NCBI RefSeq assembly: GCF_003963535.1
Contig: NZ_CP034539.1
Span: 6,758,001 to 6,822,000 of the forward strand
DNA length: 64,000 nt
Direction of reading: 5' to 3'
Origin: Streptomyces cyaneochromogenes
GTDB taxonomy: Bacteria > Actinomycetota > Actinomycetes > Streptomycetales > Streptomycetaceae
Shown here one piece after another: positions 16,523-25,041 of the stretch. A program made the translations under genes and the position numbers. The number at the start of each line of letters is the position of its first letter. The first letter of the stretch is position 1. The notes under the pieces are model-generated. The model was not told the origin of the DNA and made no database searches. It saw only the letters and a program-made list of their open reading frames with translations.

Positions 16523-17113
16523 CTACTTCAACCGCTCCCGAATCCGCTCCCGCATCCAAGCCATGGTGAACCCCCGCGGATCCACCTTCCCTGGCTGCCA
16601 CTCCAGATGCCCGATCACCGACCGCTCATTCCACCCGTGATGGCGGCAGATCGCCGCCGAGACCCGTTCGATCGCGTCCAGCTGCGCCTCCGGCCAAGGA
16701 TCCTGGCCGTCCCCGAGGTTCTCGCACTCGAAGCCGTAGAAGTGCCGATTGCCGTCGGTGTTCGCCTCGTTGTCGGGCGGCAGCGCCTTCTCCGCGATGA
16801 CCGCGCGCAGAACGTCGTCGTCGCCGAGACCGGCGTGGTTGGCGCGGCCGTAGCCGACCAGATGGACCCGGCCGTCCTTGGTGATCACACCGTGGCACAG
16901 CGGCCCCGGCAGCCCCTCGTAGCCGTTGCGGCAGAGCTCCACCGTGTGAGCGCTGCCCTTGGTCACGGTGTGATGGATCATCACGCCGTGGACGGGACCC
17001 CAAGGGCCCACGTGATTGCGATTGTGGTTCTCCCAGTCGCCGACCTCGACGACAGTGGCACCTTCGTCCCTGAGTCTCTCCAGGAATCTGCTCGCGGGCA
17101 TGGGTGAGGCCAT
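16523..17113 (-). CDS. N-acetylmuramoyl-L-alanine amidase (Amidase_2)
   Basis: A 196-residue zinc amidase of the phage-lysozyme/PGRP type. The ligand His appears in VMIHHTVTKG, the conserved core in RHFYGFECENLG, and the second metal/catalytic region in SVIGHLEWQPGKVDP. There is no signal peptide or separate wall-binding domain, so export would need holin-like or other help; a prophage origin or a role in recycling is possible. The ribosome site AAGGAGG before ATG 17113 is excellent. It is divergent from the encapsulin gene. Confidence 0.9.
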   Translation of the reverse strand: MASPMPASRFLERLRDEGATVVEVGDWENHNRNHVGPWGPVHGVMIHHTVTKGSAHTVELCRNGYEGLPGPLCHGVITKDGRVHLVGYGRANHAGLGDDDVLRAVIAEKALPPDNEANTDGNRHFYGFECENLGDGQDPWPEAQLDAIERVSAAICRHHGWNERSVIGHLEWQPGKVDPRGFTMAWMRERIRERLK

Positions 17114-17417
17114 GACCGCCTCCTTCGCACCGTGCGTCGGCCGCCTCGCGCAGCCGCCCCGTACCCACCCCTTACCGAAAACGGCGGGAAACGACTCCTC
17201 GAATCGCACGGCGTGCGAGCCGTTTTGGCCAGGTGGAGGCCGGTCGCGGCGACCACACGACTGGACAGGCGGCCCCTATTTGCCCAGTGGCCCAGTGATC
17301 CATTCCCGCTCTTTCGGGTAATAGCACAGACACACTCCGTGATGAAAGGCTCGTGCCGCAGATCGCGATGCGCGGCGCCAGATCGGTGCCGAGGCATGAC
17401 CGGGAGGGCAATTCCTT
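17114..17417. other. Divergent promoter region, amidase / encapsulin
   Basis: 304 bp with no gene. Promoters for both flanking genes must be here. I see no convincing inverted repeat or known operator. Confidence 0.5.
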
Positions 17418-18824
17418 ATGTCGGTAGGCGAAGAGGTCCGCACGGAGCAGGGCAAGCCGCAGCAGAGTCTCGGCACTGCGGCCGCGCGGAACCTGGCCAC
17501 CACGACCAAGTCCGCACCCCAGATGCAGGAGATCAGCTCCCGCTGGCTGCTGCGCACCCTGCCATGGGTGAACGTTCAGGGCGGCACGTACCGCGTGAAC
17601 CGGCGTCTGACCTACGCCGTTGGGGACGGACGCATCACGTTCGTGAAGACCGGCGACCGCGTCGAGGTGATCCCCGCAGAGCTGACCGAACTGCCGGCGC
17701 TGCGGTCGTACGAGGACGAGGACGTGCTGTCGGAACTCGCCCAGCGCTGCCAGCAGCGCGAGTTCGCGGCGGGCACTCTGATCGCCTCGTTCGGCAGTCA
17801 GACCGACGAGGTGTACCTGCTGGCGCACGGCAGGGTGGAGAAGCTCGGCAGCGGCCCCTACGGGGAGGACGAGTCCCTGGGCGTCCTCGCCGACGGCGCC
17901 TACCTGGGAGAGCAGGCTCTGCTGGATGCCGACGCCATCTGGGAGTACACGATCCGCGCGGTCACCGCGTGCACGGTGCTCGTCCTTCCCCGCCAGGAAG
18001 TCGAGCGGATCGCGGAGCGCGCCGACTCCCTGCGGGCGCATCTCGAAAGTCTGCGGGCCATCCCCGAACAGCGCACCAACAGGTACGGCGAGAAGGAGAT
18101 CGACCTCGCCGCCGGCCACAGCGGCGAGCCCGACATCCCGCACACCTTCGTCGACTACGAGGCCAGGCCCCGCGAGTACGAACTGAGCGTCGCCCAGACC
18201 GTACTGCGCATCCACACGCGCGTGGCCGACCTCTACAACCAGCCGATGAACCAGACCGAGCAGCAGCTCCGGCTGACCGTGGAGGCCCTGAAGGAGCGGC
18301 AGGAGCACGAGCTCGTCAACAACCGCGAGTTCGGGCTCCTCAACAACTGCGAGTACGACCAGCGGCTCCAGCCGCACGACGGCGTGCCCAGCCCCGACGA
18401 CATGGACGAACTGCTCTGCCGGCGGCGCGGCACCAAGCTGTTCCTCGCCCACCCGCGCGCGATCGCCGCGTTCGGCCGCGAGCTGAACAAGCGCGGACTC
18501 GTCCCCGAGACCATCGAGATCGCCGGCAACCGCATCCCCACCTGGCGCGGCGTGCCGATCTACCCGTGCAACAAGATCCCGGTCACCGAAGCCCGTACGA
18601 CCTCGATCATCGCCATGCGCACGGGCGAGGCGGAGCAGGGCGTCATCGGGCTGCAGCAGGCGGGCATCCCGGACGAGATCGAGCCGAGCCTGTCCTGCCG
18701 GTTCATGGGCATCAACGAACAGGCCATCATCAAGTACCTCGTGACGGCCTACTACTCGGCCGCGGTCCTGGTGCCGGACGCCCTCGGTGTGCTGGAGAAC
18801 GTCGAGATCGGGCGCTGGAGGTGA
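17418..18824 (+). CDS. Family 2B encapsulin shell protein (EshA/EshB-like)
   Basis: A 468-residue HK97-fold nanocompartment shell protein. The N-terminal arm and the start of the capsid fold (about 1-100) are interrupted by a cyclic-nucleotide-binding-like domain (about 100-235: AGTLIASFGSQTDEVYLL, GAYLGEQALLD). The rest of the capsid fold follows (QTVLRIHTRVADLYNQPMNQ, GVPIYPCNKIP, FMGINEQAIIKYLVTAYY). This inserted domain defines family 2B. The S. griseus and S. coelicolor relatives were described as EshA/EshB. A polyprenyl synthase starts 113 bp downstream and is the likely cargo. The ribosome site GGGAGGG precedes ATG 17418. Shell and cargo calls follow published family 2 operons; assembly is inferred. 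Confidence 0.92.
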   Translation: MSVGEEVRTEQGKPQQSLGTAAARNLATTTKSAPQMQEISSRWLLRTLPWVNVQGGTYRVNRRLTYAVGDGRITFVKTGDRVEVIPAELTELPALRSYEDEDVLSELAQRCQQREFAAGTLIASFGSQTDEVYLLAHGRVEKLGSGPYGEDESLGVLADGAYLGEQALLDADAIWEYTIRAVTACTVLVLPRQEVERIAERADSLRAHLESLRAIPEQRTNRYGEKEIDLAAGHSGEPDIPHTFVDYEARPREYELSVAQTVLRIHTRVADLYNQPMNQTEQQLRLTVEALKERQEHELVNNREFGLLNNCEYDQRLQPHDGVPSPDDMDELLCRRRGTKLFLAHPRAIAAFGRELNKRGLVPETIEIAGNRIPTWRGVPIYPCNKIPVTEARTTSIIAMRTGEAEQGVIGLQQAGIPDEIEPSLSCRFMGINEQAIIKYLVTAYYSAAVLVPDALGVLENVEIGRWR

Positions 18825-18937
18825 CGTTTCCGCACCTGGAGGCCGTGTCCCCGCGTGGCAGGGCGGGTAGACCCCCGTCGTATGCGCCCAGCCGCAGCGC
18901 AGGCGCCACCGTCCGCGGACTCTCCGAGGGGGATCCC

Positions 18938-20023
18938 ATGGCCGAGTCGACGACGCGAACGACGCGGCACACCGGCGTGACCGGTCCGCTCGACGGGCCC
19001 GAGGCGGGGGTGATCCTGGAGCGGGTCAGGGCGTCGGTCGACCCCGAACTGCGCGCCGCGGTCGATTCGTTGCCGGGTTCCATGCGCCGGATCGCGCGCT
19101 ACCACTTCGGCTGGGAGCACGCGGACGGCACTCCGGCGGCGGGCAACGCGGGCAAGGCGATCCGGCCCGCACTCGTCCTCACCGCGGCGGCGGCGCTCGG
19201 CGGACCGGCCGCGCGGGCGTCGGCCGTACCCGCGGCCGTCGCGGTGGAACTGGTGCACAACTTCACGCTGTTGCACGACGATCTGATGGACCGGGACACC
19301 ACCCGTCGGCACCGGCCCACCGCGTGGACCGTGTTCGGCGACGCCGACGCGATCCTCGCCGGGGACGCTCTGCAGGCGCTGGCCCTGCGCCTGCTCGCCG
19401 AGGACACGAACCCGGCCTCCGCGGCGGCCGCCGCCCGGCTCGCGGACTGCGTCGTCGAACTGTGTGCCGGCCAGCACGCGGACACGGCGATGGAGAAGCG
19501 GAGCCCCGGCGACGTCGCCCTCGACGAGGTTCTCGCCATGGCCGAGGCCAAGACGGGCGCCCTGCTGGGGTGCGCCTGTGCCCTCGGGGCGCTGTACGCG
19601 GGGGCGGCGGACGAGGACGTGGCGGCGCTGGACGCGTTCGGCCGTGAGGCCGGGCTCGCCTTCCAGCTCATCGACGACGTGATCGGTATATGGGGCGACC
19701 CGAGCCACACCGGCAAGCCGGCCGGCGCGGACCTCGCCGCCCGCAAGAAGTCCCTGCCGGTCGTCGCCGCGCTGACCTCCGGCGGTCCGGCGGCGGCGGA
19801 ACTGGCCGCCTTGTACGAAGTGCCGTACGACGGCGAGAACGAGGAGGGCGTCGCACGGACCGCGCTCGCCGTCGAGCGAGCGGGCGGACGCGACTGGGCA
19901 CAGGCCCAGGCCGCCGACCGGATGGCCCGTGCCATGCAGGAGCTGGCCCGTGCGGTCCCCGACCCGGAGGAGGCGGGCGGACTGCTGTCCCTGGCGGAGT
20001 TCGTGACGCGACGGAGCAACTGA
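18938..20023 (+). CDS. Polyprenyl diphosphate synthase, probable encapsulin cargo
   Basis: A 361-residue all-helical trans-isoprenyl diphosphate synthase. It shows GKAIRPALVL, the first Asp-rich motif LLHDDLMDRD, and the second LIDDVIGIWGD, so the active site looks intact. It condenses IPP with allylic diphosphates; chain length cannot be fixed. The N-terminal 25 residues (Thr/Arg-rich, MAESTTRTTRHTG) are disordered-looking and could be the loading segment for the encapsulin shell encoded upstream. The ribosome site GAGGGGG precedes ATG 18938. No terpene cyclase is next to it, unlike 2-methylisoborneol encapsulin loci. A hairpin terminator follows at 20259. Confidence 0.93.
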   Translation: MAESTTRTTRHTGVTGPLDGPEAGVILERVRASVDPELRAAVDSLPGSMRRIARYHFGWEHADGTPAAGNAGKAIRPALVLTAAAALGGPAARASAVPAAVAVELVHNFTLLHDDLMDRDTTRRHRPTAWTVFGDADAILAGDALQALALRLLAEDTNPASAAAAARLADCVVELCAGQHADTAMEKRSPGDVALDEVLAMAEAKTGALLGCACALGALYAGAADEDVAALDAFGREAGLAFQLIDDVIGIWGDPSHTGKPAGADLAARKKSLPVVAALTSGGPAAAELAALYEVPYDGENEEGVARTALAVERAGGRDWAQAQAADRMARAMQELARAVPDPEEAGGLLSLAEFVTRRSN

Positions 20024-20417
20024 GCGGCAGCCGTAGCCGCAGCCGCCGACCGCACTGATCGAGGCCACGGCGCCGGACAGTTCCCGACGACCGCGGCCAT
20101 ACGACGGAGGCCCCGGCAGCCGACGCGACAAGACCCAAAGTCACGCGACTGACGGCACAGGACCCAAGGCCACGCGGCCGACGGTCGTCCAGACCCCCGG
20201 ACCCCCGGGGCCGTACGGTTCCTGACCCCGCACGGCCGCCGAAGGGCTCCGGGCCGACGGGTCCCGCACATCCCCACGGTGTGCGGGGCCCGTTCTCGTG
20301 TACCGCATCGCACCGCCCCGCCCACCGGCCAGATCTCGACAAAGTGCTTCCGCGGACGGCACCGACGCGCCAATCCCCCTACGATCAAGGCCGGTTGACG
20401 CGAAGGGGAGGGTGTAC
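20024..20417. other. 394-bp region after polyprenyl synthase
   Basis: No gene supported. It holds the terminator at 20259-20291 and, near its right end, the leader of the acetyltransferase gene (GGGGAGGG at 20405-20412). Confidence 0.5.
20259..20291. terminator. Hairpin terminator of the encapsulin unit
   Basis: Twelve-base arms, GGGTCCCGCACA and TGTGCGGGGCCC, with one G-T pair and a short loop. No long T-run. Confidence 0.6.
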
Positions 20418-21026
20418 ATGGGTGTGGCGATCCGGACGGCGGGCGAGGGGGACCGGGAGCTGGTGGTGCGGCTGCTGGACGCGGCCTTCCAGGACGATCC
20501 GGTCAGCGGCTGGGTGTTCCCGGGTGCGGAGCACCGCCGTGTCATGCACCCCGGGCTCATGGCCGCGTTCACCGACATCGTGCTCGACGACGGCCGTATC
20601 GACGTCACCGAGGACGGCACGGCCTGCGCGCTGTGGTTGTCCATACCGGCGCAGGACCACGGACTCGATCCCGAGCACGCCGACGACGAAGGTCCGGCCC
20701 GGCTGCGCGCAGAGGTCGACCCGGACAACGAGCGGGTGGAGCAGATCGCCCGGCTCACCGCCGACATCCACCCCTCCGGCGCCGCTCACGCCTACCTGTG
20801 GATGATCGCCGTCGCCCCCGAGCACCAGGGCCAAGGCCTCGGCACCGCACTCATCGCCTCGGCCCTCGACCGCTGCGACCAGGACGGCCTGCCCGCCTAC
20901 CTGGAGGCGAGCAACGCCCGCAGCCGGAAGCTGTACGAGCGCCTCGGCTTCGACCTCAAGGGCAGCCCCCTCGACCTCCCGGACGGCCCCCGGATGTGGC
21001 CGATGTGGCGGGAACCGCGCGGCTGA
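20418..21026 (+). CDS. GNAT-family N-acetyltransferase
   Basis: A 202-residue GNAT enzyme. The acetyl-CoA loop is seen in IAVAPEHQGQGLGTALIASAL (about residues 136-155) and the C-terminal motif in LEASNARSRKLYERLGF. Family members act on small amines, antibiotics or protein N-termini; the substrate is unknown. It is preceded by GGGGAGGG and starts at ATG 20418. It converges on a TetR gene. Confidence 0.9.
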   Translation: MGVAIRTAGEGDRELVVRLLDAAFQDDPVSGWVFPGAEHRRVMHPGLMAAFTDIVLDDGRIDVTEDGTACALWLSIPAQDHGLDPEHADDEGPARLRAEVDPDNERVEQIARLTADIHPSGAAHAYLWMIAVAPEHQGQGLGTALIASALDRCDQDGLPAYLEASNARSRKLYERLGFDLKGSPLDLPDGPRMWPMWREPRG

Positions 21027-21107
21027 GTCACCGCCGCACCACACCGCCCCGCCACACCGCCCCACCACACCGCCCCACCCCACCGCCCCACGGCCGGGCC
21101 GCCCCGC

Positions 21108-21698
21108 CTACCCCTCCGGTACGACCGTCGCCACGATCCGCTCGACCAGCCCCTCCGGCACACCCACCCCGGGCAGGACACCGTCCAGCACGCCCGGCAG
21201 GGTCAGGTGCTCCAGGATCAGCCCGAGCATCGCGAGATAGAGGACGGTGACGGTCTCGTCGCCGCCGGGCAGCCCCGCGTCGCGGTGGAACTCCATGCCG
21301 TACTCGAGGTCGCCGCGCACCGACTTGGTGAAGGAGGCGCGCAGTTCGGGGCGTCGGGTGGCCTCCAGGCGCATCTCCAGCAGGGCCAGATATCCCGTGC
21401 GGTCGCGGGTCGCGCGGGCCATCAGGTCATGCATGAAGGCCGTGACCAGCGAGCGGTCCTTCGGTCTCGTCAGCAGCCCGGCCAGTACGTCCGGGTCGGG
21501 CGCGAGCCGGACGTGCAGCCGGGCGTCGATCTGGCGGAGCAGGTCGTCGCGCCCGGTGAAGTAGTTGGAGGCGGTGCCGACCGGCACCCCCGCCTCGGCG
21601 TCCACCGCACGGAACGTCAGCCCGCGCGCCCCCTCACGGGCGAGCACCTCCACGCCCGCGTCGACGAGCGCGGCCCTGCGCTCCGGATTGCCCGCCAT
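21108..21698 (-). CDS. TetR-family transcriptional regulator
   Basis: A 196-residue TetR repressor with the HTH GLTFRAVDAEAGVPVGTASNYF (in part, about residues 25-45) followed by a helical ligand domain. ATG 21698 is preceded by GAGGGAA. It is divergent from a RibD/DHFR-like reductase, and three phased 14-bp repeats lie in the shared promoter. It probably controls the reductase. The ligand is unknown. Confidence 0.88.
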   Translation of the reverse strand: MAGNPERRAALVDAGVEVLAREGARGLTFRAVDAEAGVPVGTASNYFTGRDDLLRQIDARLHVRLAPDPDVLAGLLTRPKDRSLVTAFMHDLMARATRDRTGYLALLEMRLEATRRPELRASFTKSVRGDLEYGMEFHRDAGLPGGDETVTVLYLAMLGLILEHLTLPGVLDGVLPGVGVPEGLVERIVATVVPEG

Positions 21699-21749
21699 TC
21701 GCAATTCCCTCTCTCACTTTCACCCGGTCCTGGAAACGCCCTTGCAACC

Positions 21750-21791
21750 ACTACAAGCGAAGTACTACAAATGAAGCACTACAACCGGAGT
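21750..21791. repeat. Three phased 14-bp direct repeats in TetR/reductase promoter
   Basis: ACTACAA recurs at 21750, 21764 and 21778, exactly 14 bp apart, within the unit ACTACAANNGAAGY. The array lies between the divergent TetR and reductase genes and overlaps the likely start region of the latter, so it is a good operator candidate. Confidence 0.55.
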
Positions 21792-21820
21792 GGTTGACCA
21801 GCCTACGAAAAGAGACCGGC

Positions 21821-22405
21821 TTGCGAAAGCTCACCTACGTCGTCGCCTGTTCGATCGACGGCTTCATCGGGGACCCGAGCGGCGACGGGTCGGCGATGTT
21901 CGCCTTCCTGGACGCGGAGTTCCTGGGGTTCCTCAAGACGGAGTACCCGGAGACCATCGCGACCCACGGTCGCCGCGCCCTCGGCTGCGACGACGTGGCC
22001 AACCGGCGGTTCGACACCATCATTCAAGGCCGGGGCAGCTACGACCTGGCCCTGAAGGAGGGCATCACCAGCCCGTACGCCCATCTGCGCCAGTACGTCG
22101 CCTCGCGCACGCTGACCGAGTCACCCGACCCGCAGGTCGAGATCGTCTCGGACGACCCGGTCGGCAAGGTCCGCGAACTCAAGGCGGAGGAGGGCGAGCT
22201 GGGCATCTACCTGTGCGGCGGCTCGCAGCTCGCCGGTGAGTTGTTCGACGAGATCGACGAACTCGTCATCAAGACCTACCCCGTCGTGTACGGCGCGGGC
22301 ATGCCGATGTTCGGCTCCGACTTCGCCGTCACGGAGTTCACGCTCGACGGGGTGCGGACCTTCGGCAACGGCGTCGTGGTTCGTACGTACAGCAGGAAGC
22401 GCTGA
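21821..22405 (+). CDS. RibD/DHFR-like reductase
   Basis: A 194-residue protein with the dihydrofolate-reductase-like fold of the RibD C-terminal family. It has the N-terminal strand KLTYVVACSIDGFIGDP, IIQGRGSYDL, and the cofactor-side LCGGSQLAGELFDEIDEL. Starts are non-ATG: TTG 21821 gives the family-like N-terminus, while TTG 21794 is also possible but would start inside the repeat array. Likely an NADPH-dependent reductase of unknown substrate, controlled by the divergent TetR. Confidence 0.82.
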   Translation: MRKLTYVVACSIDGFIGDPSGDGSAMFAFLDAEFLGFLKTEYPETIATHGRRALGCDDVANRRFDTIIQGRGSYDLALKEGITSPYAHLRQYVASRTLTESPDPQVEIVSDDPVGKVRELKAEEGELGIYLCGGSQLAGELFDEIDELVIKTYPVVYGAGMPMFGSDFAVTEFTLDGVRTFGNGVVVRTYSRKR

Positions 22406-22431
22406 GCGGTCTCCCGCCCTACTCTGAGGAC

Positions 22432-22668
22432 ATGGGCAGCGAAGAGCACGTCTGTCCCGCCTGCGGACAGCCCGTCGATACGGTCGTCCGGCGCCACAAG
22501 ACGCTGGGCGCATGGGTCCCCACCTGGGTGGCCGGCCCGTGCCGGAACCCCGAGTGCGAGGCGTACGCCGAGGAAGGCGCCGAGCACGAGGAGAAGCACG
22601 AGCCGAGGCACGAGCCGAAGCGCGAGCAGACCGGCACACCCGGCACACCCACGGCGCAGAATTCCTAG
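22432..22668 (+). CDS. Small zinc-ribbon-like protein
   Basis: A 78-residue protein with two Cys pairs (CPACG near residues 8-12 and CRNPEC near 37-42) that could bind one zinc, then a Glu/His/Lys-rich tail (EEGAEHEEKHEPRHEPKRE). I do not recognise a named family. Codon use looks Streptomyces-like and it starts 26 bp after the reductase stop, so it may be co-transcribed. Confidence 0.7.
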   Translation: MGSEEHVCPACGQPVDTVVRRHKTLGAWVPTWVAGPCRNPECEAYAEEGAEHEEKHEPRHEPKREQTGTPGTPTAQNS

Positions 22669-22776
22669 CCGAAGAATTCCCGAGCCCTGTGTCGAGAATC
22701 CCCGTCCGGCTCCGACGTCCCCTGTGAAAGCCGCCCACGAGGGTCGCGAGCCGACGGAAACCGAAGGAGTTCAGTC

Positions 22777-23190
22777 ATGAAGTACCTGGTCATGGTGCAG
22801 GGCACGCAGGCGGACTACGAAGCGATGCAGGGCAAGGCGTCCGAGCACTCCGTGGCCTGGAGCCCGGAGGACATCCAGGCGATGTACGCCCACATGCAGG
22901 CCATCAACGACGACCTCGCCGAGACCGGCGAGCTGGTCGACGGGCACGGTCTGGCCGAGCCCGCGAAGGGCCGGCACGTCACGCTGGGCGACGACGGCAA
23001 GGCGGTGATCACCGACGGGCCGTACAGCGAGACCAAGGAGCTGCTGGCGGGCTTCTGGGTGCTGGACTGCGCGAGCCTGGAGCGGGTCACCGAGATCGCC
23101 GAGCGCGTCCTGCGCTGCCCCCAGCCCGCGGGTGCCCCCGAGTACCCGGTGGTGATCCGGCCCATCGACGACGGCTCCGGGGACGTCTGA
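22777..23190 (+). CDS. YciI-family (DGPF-type) protein
   Basis: A 137-residue YCII-related protein with the signature DGPYSETKELLAGFWVLD (about residues 72-89). It starts at ATG 22777 after GGAG. This family is found next to ECF sigma factors of the ECF42 group, as here (53 bp upstream). Proposed to work with or under that sigma factor; biochemical role unknown. Confidence 0.92.
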   Translation: MKYLVMVQGTQADYEAMQGKASEHSVAWSPEDIQAMYAHMQAINDDLAETGELVDGHGLAEPAKGRHVTLGDDGKAVITDGPYSETKELLAGFWVLDCASLERVTEIAERVLRCPQPAGAPEYPVVIRPIDDGSGDV

Positions 23191-23242
23191 GCCGTACACC
23201 TCGGACGCCAGAGCCGTGGAACCGGAGACCTCCGAGCCGTAG

Positions 23243-24469
23243 ATGAGCGCCACACCCGAGACCGAGGACCTGCTGCGCCGCCACGCGCCGCAGGTCCTCG
23301 GCGCGCTGGTGCGGCGGTACGGCCACTTCGACACCGCCGAGGACGCCGTACAGGAGGCACTGCTCGCGGCGGCCCAGCAGTGGCCGGGGACCGGCGTCCC
23401 GGACAACCCGCGGGGCTGGCTGATCAGGGTCGCCGCGCGTCGGCTGACCGACGCCCTGCGCGCCGAGGAGGCCCGCCGGGCCAGGGAGGACAAGGTCGCG
23501 GCGCTGACACCGCGCGACGCCTTCACCGCCCCGCCGCCGGGAACCGAGCGCGCTCCCCGCGAGGACGACACCCTCACCCTGCTCTTCCTCTGCTGCCACC
23601 CGACCCTGACCCCGCCGGCCCAGATCGCCCTCACCCTCCGCGCCGTCGGCGGTCTGACCACGGCCGAGATCGCCCGCGCCCACCTCGTCCCCGAGGCGAC
23701 GATGGCCCAGCGCATCAGCCGGGCCAAGCAGAAGGTCCGCGGCGTGCGCTTCGGACGGCCCGACAACTGGGAGGACCGGCTGCCCGCGGTCCTGCAGACC
23801 CTGTACCTGATCTTCAACGAGGGCTATACGGCGACCTCGGGCGCCAGCCTCCAGCGCCGGGACCTCGCCAGTGAGGCGATCCGGCTGACCCGCGAGGTCC
23901 ACCGCCTCCTCCCCGGCGACGGCGAGGTGGCCGGTCTGCTGGCCCTGATGCTGCTCACCGACGCCCGCCGCGACGCGCGCACCGGCCCGCACGGCGAGCT
24001 CGTCCCCCTCGACGAACAGGACCGCGACCGCTGGGACAAGGCCGCGATCGAGGAGGGCGTCGCGCTGGTCACCCGCGCCCTGTCCCGGGGGCGCGCCGGC
24101 CCGTACCAGCTGCGCGCCGCCATCGCCGCCGTCCACGACGAGGCGCCCTGCGCGCGGGACACCGACTGGCAGGAGATCCTCGGCCTCTACGACGTCCTGG
24201 TCCGCCTCGTCCCCGGTCCCGTCGAGCGACTCAACCGCGCGGTCGCCGTCGCCATGGTCCGCGGCCCCCGCGCGGGACTGGCCGAACTGGCCGAGCTGGA
24301 GGACGAGTTGGGTGCCGGGCACCGCCTGGACGCGGTCCGCGGCCATCTCCTGGAGCGGTCGGGCGCCCACGAGGAGGCCCGGGCCGCCTACGAGTCCGCC
24401 GCCGCGAAGACCCTGAGCCTGCCGGAACAGCGCTATTTGCACGCGCGGGCGGCACGGCTGAGGCCGTAG
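23243..24469 (+). CDS. ECF42-type RNA polymerase sigma factor with C-terminal extension
   Basis: A 408-residue sigma factor. Sigma region 2 lies at about residues 10-75 (GHFDTAEDAVQEALLAAAQQW), region 4 at about 105-165 (LTTAEIARAHLVPEATMAQRISRAK), and a 230-residue helical C-terminal domain of TPR/SnoaL-unrelated type follows (LYLIFNEGYTAT, LNRAVAVAMVRGP). There is no anti-sigma gene; the C-terminal domain is thought to regulate members of this group. The adjacent YciI gene fits the known ECF42 context. Confidence 0.93.
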   Translation: MSATPETEDLLRRHAPQVLGALVRRYGHFDTAEDAVQEALLAAAQQWPGTGVPDNPRGWLIRVAARRLTDALRAEEARRAREDKVAALTPRDAFTAPPPGTERAPREDDTLTLLFLCCHPTLTPPAQIALTLRAVGGLTTAEIARAHLVPEATMAQRISRAKQKVRGVRFGRPDNWEDRLPAVLQTLYLIFNEGYTATSGASLQRRDLASEAIRLTREVHRLLPGDGEVAGLLALMLLTDARRDARTGPHGELVPLDEQDRDRWDKAAIEEGVALVTRALSRGRAGPYQLRAAIAAVHDEAPCARDTDWQEILGLYDVLVRLVPGPVERLNRAVAVAMVRGPRAGLAELAELEDELGAGHRLDAVRGHLLERSGAHEEARAAYESAAAKTLSLPEQRYLHARAARLRP

Positions 24470-24478
24470 CGTGGGCCC

Positions 24479-24811
24479 ATGGTCGAACAGACGTACATCC
24501 TCCACATCACCGAGCGCTCCCTGTGGGACGCGGCCCGCGAGCACGGCACGTACGAGATGTCGACGCGCGGTCGCACCCTCCGGGAGGAGGGCTTCATCCA
24601 CTGCTCGACCCGCGCCCAACTGCCCGCTGTGGCGTCCTTCCTGTACGGCTCCTACGACGGCCCCGACGAACTGGTGGTGCTGGTCGTGGACCCGGCCCGG
24701 CTCGACGTGCCGCTGAAGTACGAGGCGCCGGAGCCCGGGAGCGAGGAGTTCCCGCATGTGTACGGGCCGATCCCGGTGGACGCGGTGGTGGCCGTGGAGC
24801 CGTGGCGGTGA
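24479..24811 (+). CDS. DUF952 family protein
   Basis: A 110-residue protein with the DUF952 core (FIHCSTRAQLPAVASFLY, about residues 39-56, and ending FPHVYGPIPVDAVV). The family resembles ADP-ribosyl-related small folds, but no function is established. It starts 9 bp after the ECF sigma stop, probably in the same operon, and its stop overlaps the start of the next small gene. Confidence 0.9.
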   Translation: MVEQTYILHITERSLWDAAREHGTYEMSTRGRTLREEGFIHCSTRAQLPAVASFLYGSYDGPDELVVLVVDPARLDVPLKYEAPEPGSEEFPHVYGPIPVDAVVAVEPWR

Positions 24812-25041
24812 CGGGTCGCCGCCGGTTATGGCGGCGGGTCGTGGTGGCCTGGGTGATCGTCGTGGCCGTCGCGGGCGGGGCGACGCTGTGGTTGCGGGAC
24901 TCGGCCGAGCCTCCAGGACCGTACGGGTGGCAGGAGGCCAGTGCGACGCCGTCGCTTCCGGAGGGCTGGGAGTCGGCGTGCGCGAGGGCCACGCCCGATG
25001 AGAACGGCCGCGCGCTCTGCTTCGTCAGGACCCGGCCCTAG
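24808..25041 (+). CDS. Small membrane-anchored protein
   Basis: A 77-residue product from GTG 24808, which overlaps the preceding TGA (GTGA). It has a basic N-terminus, one membrane helix (about residues 10-28) and an extracytoplasmic domain with two Cys (ESACARATP and RALCFVR) that could form a disulfide. Its last four bases overlap the convergent VOC gene. No family recognised; translational coupling supports that it is real. Confidence 0.65.
   Translation: MTGRRRLWRRVVVAWVIVVAVAGGATLWLRDSAEPPGPYGWQEASATPSLPEGWESACARATPDENGRALCFVRTRP

Noticed and set aside
17132..20023. A single open frame of 963 codons through the encapsulin region
   Set aside because: Its first 600 codons are the wrong frame of the encapsulin gene and only the end is the real polyprenyl synthase starting at 18938. 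It is a GC-rich open frame, not a fusion protein.
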